Assembly (NCBI GenBank): GCA_023461075.1
Contig: JAEWNY010000095.1
Coordinates: 1-28,131 of the forward strand
Reading direction: 5' to 3'
Length of the DNA: 28,131 bases
DNA from: Pseudomonadota bacterium
Lineage (GTDB): Bacteria; Pseudomonadota; Gammaproteobacteria; Xanthomonadales; Xanthomonadaceae
Shown here: positions 21,676 to 28,131 of the stretch, piece by piece
Numbering within the stretch: position 1 is the stretch's first letter
How the letters are laid out: every line of letters starts with the position of its first letter
Program-made: the position numbers and the translations under genes
The notes under the pieces: generated by a model
Databases searched by the model: none
What the model saw: the letters and a program-made list of their open reading frames with translations, nothing else
Told to the model about the DNA's origin: nothing

Positions 21676-24600
21676 ATGAGCACGCCTGCACAGAACCTGC
21701 CCGAGACCACCGCCGAGCGCACCCCGCTGCGGTTCGTCACCGCCGCCAGCCTGTTCGACGGCCACGACGCTGCGATCAACATCATGCGCCGGCTGATCCA
21801 GGGGCAGGGCGCGGAAGTGATCCACCTCGGCCACAACCGCTCGGTGGAGGATGTGGTGCGTGCAGCCCTCCAGGAGGACGCCGATGGTATTGCGCTGTCC
21901 AGCTACCAGGGCGGCCACGTCGAGTACTTCAAGTACATGGTCGACATGCTGAAGGAGCGCGGCGCGGCGCATATCCGCGTGTTCGGCGGCGGCGGCGGCA
22001 CCATCACGCCGGAAGAAATCCGCGAGCTGGAAGGCTACGGCGTCGAGCGCATCTACCACCCCAACGACGGCATGAAGATGGGCCTGGTGGAGATGATCGA
22101 GGATGTGGTGAACCGCGCCGAGTCCGCGCGCATGCCGGTGGAAACGCCGGCGTCGGTCAGCCTCGACAGCGAAATCGAGATCGGCCGCATGCTGTCCGCG
22201 ATCGAGGACGGCCTGCTGGACGAAGGCGATCTGTCGAAGTTGCGCAAAGAGTGGCAACTGGCCGGTGGCAAGGTGCCGGTGGTCGGCATCACCGGCACCG
22301 GCGGTGCGGGCAAGTCCTCGGTCACCGACGAATTGCTCAACCGCTTCCTCGCCAGCTTCCCGCAGATGCGGATCGCGGTGATCAGCGTCGACCCGACCCG
22401 ACGCCGCACCGGCGGCGCACTGCTCGGCGATCGCATCCGCATGAATTCGCTGCGTTCGCATCGCGTGTTCATGCGCTCGATGGCGACCCGTCGCCAGCAC
22501 GCCGCGACCAATGTGGTGCTGAAGGACAGCATCGGCTTCCTGAAGTCGCTGGGCTATGACCTGGTCATCGTCGAGACCGCCGGCATCGGCCAGAGCGATT
22601 CGGAAATCGTCGATCTGGTCGATTTCCCGATGTACGTGATGACCAGCGACTACGGCGCGGCGAGCCAGCTGGAAAAGATCGACATGCTCGACTTCGCCGA
22701 GCTGATCGTGCTGAACAAGTACGACAAGCGCGGTGCCGAGGATGCGCTGCGCGACGTGCGCAAGCAGTGGAAGCGCAACCGCGTCGCCTTCCAGACCCAG
22801 GACGAGGATGTACCGGTCTATCCGACGATTGCCTCGCAGTTCAACGACCCGGGCGTGTCGTGGATGTTCGCCAACCTGACCCGCCTGCTGCGCGAGAAGC
22901 TGTCATTGCCGGAAGGCAAGTGGACGCCGCGCCTCGACACGACGCTTAAAGAACCGCGTGCGACCGTCTTGATTCCCGGTGCGCGCGTGCGCTACCTCGC
23001 GGAGATCGCCGAGCAGGGCCGGGCGATCAACGCCCGTATCGAAAGTCAGGCCGAAGTCGCCGATCGCGCGCAGTCGCTGTGGCAGGCACTGCGGGAACTG
23101 GACGATGCAAAATTGCCTGCGCAACTGGCGCTGTATGCCGACGAGGCATTGACCGAAGGCGACGACCGTTCGCTCAAGACCCTGCGCCAGCGCTACAACG
23201 ATGCGGTGCAGTCGCTCGATTCCGAAGCGCTCAAGCTGCTGCGCGACTGGCCGGCGCGGCTGAAGTCGATCACCGACGACGTCAACGAGTACGAAGTGCG
23301 CGGCAAGACCATCCGTGTCGAAAACTACCGCGAATCGCTGTCGCACCAGATGATCCCGAAGATCGCCGCGCCGACCTATCGCAGCTGGGGCGAACTGTTG
23401 ATGTTCCTGCAGAAGGAAAATCTGCCCGGTTCCTATCCGTACACCGGCGGCGTGTATCCGTACCGGCGCACCGGCGAGGACCCGATCCGCATGTTCGCCG
23501 GCGAAGGCACGCCCGAACGCACCAACCGCCGCTTCCATTACCTCTCGCTTGGCCAGCCGGCAGCGCGCCTCAGCACGGCATTCGACAGTGTCACGCTCTA
23601 CGGCGAGGACCCGGCACCGCGCCCCGACATCTACGGCAAGATCGGCAACTCCGGCGTCAACATCCCCACACTGGACGACATGAAAAAGCTGTATTCCGGC
23701 TTCGACCTGTGCGCGCCCACCACCAGCGTGTCGATGACCATCAACGGCCCGGCGCCGATCATCCTGGCGATGTTCATGAACACCGCCATCGACCAGCAGG
23801 TGGAGAAATACCTCAAGGCCGATGACGCGCGCTGGGCGGATGCGCAGAAGCAGATCGCCCAATTCTTCGAAGGCCGCGAGCGACCGTTGTATTCCGGCGA
23901 CCTGCCGCAGGGCAACGATGGCCTCGGTCTCGGGCTGCTCGGCATGAGCGGCGAGCAACTGGTCGATGCCGAGACCTATGCGCGCATCAAGGCCGAGACG
24001 CTCAAGACCGTGCGCGGCACCGTGCAGGCCGACATCCTGAAGGAAGACCAGGCGCAGAACACCTGCATCTTCAGCACCGAGTTCGCGCTGCGGATGATGG
24101 GCGACATCCAGCAGTATTTCGTCGATCACGGCGTGCGCAATTTCTATTCGGTGTCGATCTCCGGCTACCACATCGCCGAGGCCGGGGCCAACCCGATCTC
24201 GCAGCTGGCCTTCACTCTCAGCAACGGCTTCACCATCGTCGAGTACTACCTTGCGCGCGGAATGAAGATCGACGACTTCGCGCCCAACCTGTCGTTCTTC
24301 TTCAGCAACGGCATGGCCCCGGAATACACGGTGATCGGCCGTGTCGCGCGGCGCATCTGGGCCCGCGCGATGCGCGAACGCTACGGCGCGTCCAGCCGCA
24401 GCCAGATGATGAAGTACCACATCCAGACCAGCGGCCGCAGCCTGCACGCCCAGGAAATCCAGTTCAACGACATCCGCACCACGCTGCAAGCTCTTTACGC
24501 ACTTTTTGACAACTGCAACAGCCTGCATACCAACGCCTACGACGAGGCGATCACCACGCCGACCGAGGAATCGGTGCGCCGCGCGGTGGCGATCCAGATG

Positions 24601-25116
24601 ATCATCAACAAGGAACTGGGGCTGAACTTCTGCGAGAACCCGTGGCAGGGCAGCTTCATCGTCGAAAGGCTCACCGACATCGTGGAAGAGGCGGTGTACA
24701 AGGAATTCGAGGCGATCAGCGAGCGCGGCGGCGTGCTCGGGGCGATGGACACCATGTACCAGCGCGGCAAGATCCAGGAAGAATCGCTGTACTACGAGCA
24801 AAAGAAGCACGACGGCAGCCTGCCGCTGGTGGGCGTCAACACCTTCCTGCCCAAGGAACACGGCGGCGACATCGTCACCGAGATCGAGCTGATCCGCTCC
24901 ACGCCGGCGGAGAAGGGGCAGCAGATCGCGAATGTGGCGGGTTATCGGGGCAACCGGAATGGGTTTGCGGGCGCGGGGCTACGCGGGTTGCAGGCGACGG
25001 CGCGCGAGCGGCGGAATGTGTTTGCTTCTTTGATGGAAGCCGTAAAGACCCACAGTCTCGGGCAGATCAGCCATGCGCTGTATGAGGTGGGTGGGGAGTA
25101 TCGTCGCAACATGTGA
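21676..25116 (+). CDS. icmF: Fused isobutyryl-CoA mutase IcmF (B12 domain, G-protein chaperone, mutase)
   Basis: Adenosylcobalamin-dependent acyl-CoA mutase that in characterised members interconverts isobutyryl- and n-butyryl-CoA and also isovaleryl- and pivalyl-CoA. Domains in order: B12-binding domain (about 18-150, with FDGHDAAINIM replacing the DxHxxG motif region), MeaB-like GTPase (about 200-400; P-loop GTGGAGKSS at about 207, VETAGIG, NKYD at 347-350), linker, and mutase TIM barrel (about 540-1130; GYHIAEAGANP, HIQTSGRSLHAQE). Gln794 in AQNTCIF matches the Gln that marks isobutyryl-type mutases where methylmalonyl-CoA mutase has Arg. The position expected for the partner Phe appears to be Tyr596 (VYPYRR). 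The 1146-residue length is above the roughly 1090 of described enzymes, apparently due to an insertion near 725-775. I chose the ATG at 21676, where homology begins. Confidence 0.95.
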   Translation: MSTPAQNLPETTAERTPLRFVTAASLFDGHDAAINIMRRLIQGQGAEVIHLGHNRSVEDVVRAALQEDADGIALSSYQGGHVEYFKYMVDMLKERGAAHIRVFGGGGGTITPEEIRELEGYGVERIYHPNDGMKMGLVEMIEDVVNRAESARMPVETPASVSLDSEIEIGRMLSAIEDGLLDEGDLSKLRKEWQLAGGKVPVVGITGTGGAGKSSVTDELLNRFLASFPQMRIAVISVDPTRRRTGGALLGDRIRMNSLRSHRVFMRSMATRRQHAATNVVLKDSIGFLKSLGYDLVIVETAGIGQSDSEIVDLVDFPMYVMTSDYGAASQLEKIDMLDFAELIVLNKYDKRGAEDALRDVRKQWKRNRVAFQTQDEDVPVYPTIASQFNDPGVSWMFANLTRLLREKLSLPEGKWTPRLDTTLKEPRATVLIPGARVRYLAEIAEQGRAINARIESQAEVADRAQSLWQALRELDDAKLPAQLALYADEALTEGDDRSLKTLRQRYNDAVQSLDSEALKLLRDWPARLKSITDDVNEYEVRGKTIRVENYRESLSHQMIPKIAAPTYRSWGELLMFLQKENLPGSYPYTGGVYPYRRTGEDPIRMFAGEGTPERTNRRFHYLSLGQPAARLSTAFDSVTLYGEDPAPRPDIYGKIGNSGVNIPTLDDMKKLYSGFDLCAPTTSVSMTINGPAPIILAMFMNTAIDQQVEKYLKADDARWADAQKQIAQFFEGRERPLYSGDLPQGNDGLGLGLLGMSGEQLVDAETYARIKAETLKTVRGTVQADILKEDQAQNTCIFSTEFALRMMGDIQQYFVDHGVRNFYSVSISGYHIAEAGANPISQLAFTLSNGFTIVEYYLARGMKIDDFAPNLSFFFSNGMAPEYTVIGRVARRIWARAMRERYGASSRSQMMKYHIQTSGRSLHAQEIQFNDIRTTLQALYALFDNCNSLHTNAYDEAITTPTEESVRRAVAIQMIINKELGLNFCENPWQGSFIVERLTDIVEEAVYKEFEAISERGGVLGAMDTMYQRGKIQEESLYYEQKKHDGSLPLVGVNTFLPKEHGGDIVTEIELIRSTPAEKGQQIANVAGYRGNRNGFAGAGLRGLQATARERRNVFASLMEAVKTHSLGQISHALYEVGGEYRRNM

Positions 25117-25125
25117 GACGGATAG

Positions 25126-25647
25126 ATGGGATCTTTGAAATCGCTGAAAAGAATTAATTGGTGGGAAATGGCGCTTTGGATGCTCATTGCCGTGATGGCG
25201 GCGGTGCCCCCTATATATGCGAAAGCGGTCTCGTCGCCATCAAAGGAGTTGATCACCAGAACAATAGTGACCAACTGCCCCGTTGACGCCGGCACTAAGT
25301 GCATGGAAACGGCGGACCTTCTGCAAGCTGTCGGTTCCTTCTACGAAACCGTGATCATTATTTTGATCGCATTGCTCGCAGCAGTGGTTTCACTGGTCTA
25401 TTTGTCGATAAGGGCTTCTTCCAAGCGGCAGATCGAGGAGCAGTTCGAAAAAGATCTCAGTTCTGCATGGCTCCAGGATCGGCTTCAGCGAAAAATCGAT
25501 GAGGTATCGAAGGGTGCCATCGCTGATCTGACGCGAAGGCTCGAGCTAGCGGAAGTGGCGCTGCAGCGCATTAATCAACAGCGCGACAGGTCTGAAGATG
25601 GCGATGCTGGCGCCAAGATTGTAGGAGCGGAAGATGGCACTGGTTAG
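25126..25647 (+). CDS. Two-TM coiled-coil protein of unknown function
   Basis: Not recognised. A 173-residue protein with two predicted membrane helices, about 12-32 (WWEMALWMLIAVMAAVPPIYA) and about 75-95 (TVIIILIALLAAVVSLVYL). Between them is a short loop with two Cys (NCP and KCM), probably periplasmic. A long charged, probably coiled-coil region follows at about 97-155 (KRQIEEQFEKDL...), predicted cytoplasmic. The ATG is nine bases after the icmF stop. It overlaps the downstream peptidase gene by 14 bases, so the two are likely co-expressed. The base composition is clearly lower in GC than icmF, suggesting acquisition. A membrane sensor or effector partner for the following genes is possible. 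Confidence 0.8.
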   Translation: MGSLKSLKRINWWEMALWMLIAVMAAVPPIYAKAVSSPSKELITRTIVTNCPVDAGTKCMETADLLQAVGSFYETVIIILIALLAAVVSLVYLSIRASSKRQIEEQFEKDLSSAWLQDRLQRKIDEVSKGAIADLTRRLELAEVALQRINQQRDRSEDGDAGAKIVGAEDGTG

Positions 25648-26146
25648 ACGAGTTGGGACGCAACAGGCGCCGAATCTGGATGCCGATGTCGCGATGCGCC
25701 GCCTGTCGCATAGTGACCTACTTAAGACGCCGGTCGACATCTACTCGGTGGCTGAATTTCTCGGATTGGAAATTCAGGAAGAGGTGATGGATGACGAGCT
25801 TTCTGGGTATATCGAACCTCGAAAGTCTGGATGGGTGATTGGTGTGAATTCATATCATCATCCGAATCGTCAGCGGTTTACAGTTGCTCACGAGATTGGC
25901 CACTTCCTACTCCACAAGCCCAAAGAACGGCATTCGGATGTGACGTTTGCAAGAAGGTCGGGTGGTAGAAACAGGATGGAAATGGAAGCGGACAATTTCG
26001 CGGCCAATTTGTTGATGCCAGAAGCAGAATTTAGAAGTCTGATTGCAAGTGGTGAAACATCGCTTGATCGCATCGCAAGCAAATTCGGCGTCTCTGTAAT
26101 GGCTGCGAAATACAGAGCTCAAGCCCTCGGGTATAAAGTTCGATGA
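25634..26146 (+). CDS. ImmA/IrrE-family metallo-endopeptidase
   Basis: Predicted zinc metallopeptidase of 170 residues. The zinc-binding HEIGH motif is at 86-90, followed by LLH, and the third ligand Glu118 lies in MEADNFAANLLMP, the ImmA/IrrE signature. The N-terminal region (about 20-50) looks like the small helical part seen in standalone ImmA proteins; no HTH domain is fused. ImmA cleaves the ImmR repressor of ICEBs1 and IrrE cleaves DdrO in Deinococcus; no XRE-type repressor is visible beside this gene, so its substrate is unknown. An AGGAG site (25623-25627) is six bases before the ATG. The stop overlaps the next ATG as ATGA, coupling it to the beta-like protein. Confidence 0.9.
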   Translation: MALVRRVGTQQAPNLDADVAMRRLSHSDLLKTPVDIYSVAEFLGLEIQEEVMDDELSGYIEPRKSGWVIGVNSYHHPNRQRFTVAHEIGHFLLHKPKERHSDVTFARRSGGRNRMEMEADNFAANLLMPEAEFRSLIASGETSLDRIASKFGVSVMAAKYRAQALGYKVR

Positions 26147-27183
26147 CTGACCTATCGTCGTATATCTACTCGCCAACAATTCGCACTCGACGGGCAGAGT
26201 TGTTGGGCTTGGCGAACGTTGACCGCGCGTTTGAGAACGGCATTCTCCCGGTCTTTGAATTGACTCGAAGTCGTCGAACAAAGTCGAACCCCGAAGGTTC
26301 GGTGGAGAAGAGCGTCGAGGAGATAGTCGATCTCGTCGACGGGGCTCCCTTTGTCGTTGATGTGACTTCGTTGCGATCCCTGACAAATTCCGACGTTGAG
26401 CGGTTGTTAGATCCGGACAACTTCTTCTCCAACTGGACGGATTTCGTTACTGCTGAGCTGCCTGAGAACGCAATCCCTGTAATTCACTTGACGGACCCAT
26501 TTGAAGAGAACTCCGTCGCTACGCAAATAGCAGCCCTCTTGCCGCGGCACGGCCAAGTTGCTCTCCGTATCCCCTCTGAGTTCGAAGATGGTGAAGCGCT
26601 AGCTGAGGTGGTCCAGCGGGCTACTGGCGGCGGCAATCGACTCGCGGTTTACGCCGATGTGGGTTTGGTGACAGAGAAGGGATATGGCGGCGCGATTGCG
26701 CGAGTGCGCGAAGTGGCTTCAATTTTCGCTGACTTAAATCCAGGCTTGTTTGCGTCGTTGGCGACTACGTTTCCGAGCACTGTGACGCCATACGGGGATG
26801 ACACGGGGTCGTTTGCCCTGAACGAGGTCCGGATTTCTGATGTATTGAAGGAAGAGTTCCCGGATTTGAATTGCATTTATGGCGACTACGCTTGCATCCA
26901 TCCGCTGGATATGGAGGGCATGGCAATCAACTGGGTTCCTAGAGTGGATGTGCCGCTTGACGGCTCCCTTTTCTATCATCGGCGCCGGCGGCACGACGGA
27001 GGGTATGTGAGGGCTGCAGAAGCGGCTCTCGCTGATCGCAGATATGTTGCGCTTAATTGCTGGGCGGACACCTGTGTTCGCAACTCTGCTGCTGGTTCGC
27101 CGGATGGCAAGGCACCTGCTTTCTGGATTTCTGTAAGGCTAAACTTTCACGTAGAGCGGCAGTTGGCGAGGTTGGGCGCTTAG
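26143..27183 (+). CDS. T4 beta-protein-like (beta family / sce7725-type) protein
   Basis: A 346-residue protein that I assign tentatively to the beta-protein family (named after a phage T4 protein; sce7725-type in bacteria). Visible support: an N-terminal YSPTIRTRRAELLGL segment, then ILPVFELTRSR, a stretch of alternating beta strands and helices recalling a TIM-like barrel (FVVDVTSL, AIPVIHLTDPF, LAVYADVGLV), and a C-terminal YGDYACIHP...INWVPRVD portion. No signal peptide or membrane segment is seen. Family members in other genomes occur next to sce7726-like proteins, as here. Biochemical function is unknown. Its ATG overlaps the peptidase stop, and its stop overlaps the convergent gene's stop by three bases. 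Confidence 0.75.
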   Translation: MTDLSSYIYSPTIRTRRAELLGLANVDRAFENGILPVFELTRSRRTKSNPEGSVEKSVEEIVDLVDGAPFVVDVTSLRSLTNSDVERLLDPDNFFSNWTDFVTAELPENAIPVIHLTDPFEENSVATQIAALLPRHGQVALRIPSEFEDGEALAEVVQRATGGGNRLAVYADVGLVTEKGYGGAIARVREVASIFADLNPGLFASLATTFPSTVTPYGDDTGSFALNEVRISDVLKEEFPDLNCIYGDYACIHPLDMEGMAINWVPRVDVPLDGSLFYHRRRRHDGGYVRAAEAALADRRYVALNCWADTCVRNSAAGSPDGKAPAFWISVRLNFHVERQLARLGA

Positions 27184-27770
27184 CGAACACTCGTTGGTGA
27201 CGAAAGTATCGCAAGGTCGTCCGTCGTTAAGACATGGCCTCTTTCGCGTTTAAAAGTTTCGTATCGAGTTCTTAGTCGTTCGTGCACTGTCTCGAGAGCC
27301 AGCTCCGTCGCAAGCGATGCCTTGATTTCGTTCATGTCAAAGGTTGGCCTGAGCCTCTGCCTAATTTTTCGGGCATCTGAAGCTCGAAGCCAGCTCAAAG
27401 CGGCATCTTTCTCGAGCCTAGAACGGATCAACGGCTTGCGCCTCTTCGTGATGTTGCCCTGTTCGTCTATCGTGACGATTCCGGTCGAGCGATCGAGATA
27501 GTCGCGCGCTACCTGCAGCATCGACGTTGGGATTGCTAGGTAGGACTCAAGGAAGGCGGCTTTATAGGCCTCTTGTTGCTGGGTGTAACGGCGGAAGTCG
27601 TCGTAGGAGCTCTTAATTTCGTAGGCGGCTAGTCGAGTCGGAGAGCTGACGACAATGTCTGCTCTGTTCTGCGAGTTGTTGAAATGAAGCTCAGTTGCAA
27701 TGACTTCGCGGCACTCGAGCTGGGTAAGTAGCCATCGCACGATTGAGATTTTGATCTGATCTTCCCGCAT
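27180..27770 (-). CDS. sce7726-like protein with PD-(D/E)XK nuclease-like motif
   Basis: A 196-residue protein that resembles the sce7726 family. The core TELHFNN..RADIVV followed by AAYEIKSSYDDFRR gives Asp (in RADIVV), then Glu-x-Lys (EIK), the arrangement of PD-(D/E)XK nucleases; QQQEAYKAAFLESYLAIP then follows like the family's conserved helix and strand. The C-terminal half (about 120-196) is charged and helical (SRLEKDAALSWLRASDARKIRQRLRP). I chose the ATG at 27768-27770; a GTG at 27809 is also in frame, but the added residues are coded by a repeat end. It converges with the beta-like gene, tail to tail, with stops sharing bases. A DNA-cleaving effector in defence is plausible but untested. 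Confidence 0.78.
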   Translation of the reverse strand: MREDQIKISIVRWLLTQLECREVIATELHFNNSQNRADIVVSSPTRLAAYEIKSSYDDFRRYTQQQEAYKAAFLESYLAIPTSMLQVARDYLDRSTGIVTIDEQGNITKRRKPLIRSRLEKDAALSWLRASDARKIRQRLRPTFDMNEIKASLATELALETVHERLRTRYETFKRERGHVLTTDDLAILSSPTSVR

Positions 27771-27790
27771 CTTTGCAATGATAGCTGCGC

Positions 27791-27809
27791 AAAACGGGGT
27801 CAGGTTCAC
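27791..27809 (-). repeat. Partial terminal-repeat copy (GGGGTCAGGTTCAC type)
   Basis: AAAACGGGGTCAGGTTCAC matches the first part of the inverted repeat at 27931-27948 (AAAAAGGGGTCAGAGAAC) with a few changes. Sequences of this form (GTGAACCTGACCCC and TTCTCTGACCCC) are commonly seen flanking REP-associated tyrosine transposase genes and related short palindromic elements. It lies 21 bases upstream of the sce7726-like ATG and may mark the edge of the island. Confidence 0.55.
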
Positions 27810-27930
27810 TTATCCCTGTGATAGCGCCGCGCGAGGCAACGCCAGGGAGGGGCGACATGCGCCGAGGTATGAAAGCCGTCCGTCACCGCCGCGATGACGC
27901 CCTCAGCCGGATCGGCTGGGATCGCCTGGC

Positions 27931-28010
27931 AAAAAGGGGTCAGAGAACATTTCCGTTTAAAACGCCCTGCTGCTTGTGGCCCGCCGCCCGAAAAATTCTC
28001 TGACCCCTTT
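27931..28010. repeat. Short inverted-repeat element, RAYT/REP-like
   Basis: Left arm AAAGGGGTCAGAGAA (27933-27947) and right arm TTCTCTGACCCCTTT (27996-28010) are a perfect 15-bp inverted repeat around 48 bases of unique sequence. No transposase gene is present in the interval, so it looks like a non-autonomous element or remnant. The surrounding 27810-28065 has no gene that I can support; open frames through it on both strands have no recognisable product. Confidence 0.7.
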
Positions 28011-28065
28011 CGGTGGGTGAGCCGAGTGCTGCCGCAGGGGCTGGCGTTGCTCGCCGCTCGCTCGT

Positions 28066-28131
28066 TCATTCCAGCCAGGGATTGCGCAGAGGCCTGAGCT
28101 GCGCCAGTGGGGTGCCGGCCTTGAGCGCGTT
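28066..28131 (-). CDS. C-terminal end of a gene running off the window
   Basis: Read on the minus strand, the last 66 bases code for 21 residues ending PLRNPWLE followed by TGA (28066-28068). The composition returns to high GC and the codons look like the rest of the chromosome, unlike the island at 25126-27770. Too short to identify. It probably marks the first core gene beyond the repeat element. Confidence 0.4.
   Translation of the reverse strand, partial: NALKAGTPLAQLRPLRNPWLE

Larger units (their letters stand above)
25126..27770. other. Lower-GC accessory island next to icmF
   Basis: The four-gene stretch has a markedly lower GC than its surroundings: by direct count, 60-base lines at 26041 and 26401 have 28 and 30 G+C, against 45 in the icmF line at 22261. 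It begins nine bases after an intact icmF stop and is bordered on the right by repeat ends typical of REP-associated transposases. No integrase, tRNA or att duplication is visible. This fits horizontal acquisition of a compact module at an intergenic site. Confidence 0.65.

Noticed and set aside
27806..28069. Open frames through 27806-28069 as a transposase gene
   Set aside because: No Y1/HUH transposase motifs are present in either strand; the region looks like element ends only.
1..28131. tRNA, rRNA, CRISPR arrays and attachment sites
   Set aside because: I looked for cloverleaf ends, regularly spaced direct repeats and duplicated att-like sequences and found none.

Overview
The window is bacterial, GC-rich and densely coded. 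The gene set (a split liu leucine-catabolism cluster, a short FeoB, an S8-protease autotransporter, a fused IcmF-type mutase) and the codon style suggest a Xanthomonadaceae gammaproteobacterium of the Lysobacter/Luteimonas/Thermomonas kind. That placement is inferred from gene content; no marker gene such as rRNA is present.

Layout. Positions 34-6800 (minus) hold a tightly overlapping operon: methylglutaconyl-CoA hydratase, biotin-containing methylcrotonyl-CoA carboxylase alpha subunit, a small lipoprotein, HMG-CoA lyase and a PAS/GGDEF/EAL protein. Positions 6891-9211 (plus) hold feoA, feoB and a small Cys-tailed membrane protein, divergent from that operon and sharing a 90-bp intergenic region with a Fur-box-like palindrome. 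Positions 9221-10125 (minus) encode a bactofilin and a zinc-ribbon protein. Positions 10268-11875 (minus) encode the methylcrotonyl-CoA carboxylase beta subunit. Two similar Ala-rich lipoproteins (12003-12922) and an acetyl-CoA acetyltransferase (13068-14243) follow on the minus strand. Positions 14452-17358 (plus) encode a subtilase autotransporter that carries a lipobox. Positions 17460-19865 (minus) encode isovaleryl-CoA dehydrogenase and leucine dehydrogenase, separated by a hairpin-rich spacer. Positions 20011-21576 (minus) encode a phospholipase-D/cardiolipin-synthase-type protein, divergent from icmF (21676-25116, plus).

Together the catabolic genes spell out leucine degradation almost completely: leucine dehydrogenase, (branched-chain keto acid dehydrogenase, not in the window), isovaleryl-CoA dehydrogenase, methylcrotonyl-CoA carboxylase, methylglutaconyl-CoA hydratase, HMG-CoA lyase, and a thiolase that can split acetoacetyl-CoA. 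IcmF next door acts on branched acyl-CoAs, including isovaleryl-CoA, so it may be a side branch of the same pathway.

The right end (25126 to about 28010) is different. Base composition falls to about 50% GC in sampled lines, against about 75% in a sampled icmF line. It holds a two-TM/coiled-coil protein, an ImmA/IrrE-type metallopeptidase, a T4-beta-protein-like protein and a convergent sce7726-like protein with a PD-(D/E)XK-like motif, followed by inverted repeats of the type seen around REP-associated transposases. This compact island is the best candidate in the window for an undescribed system, possibly anti-phage or stress-related; that function is inference only. The window ends inside a further minus-strand gene.
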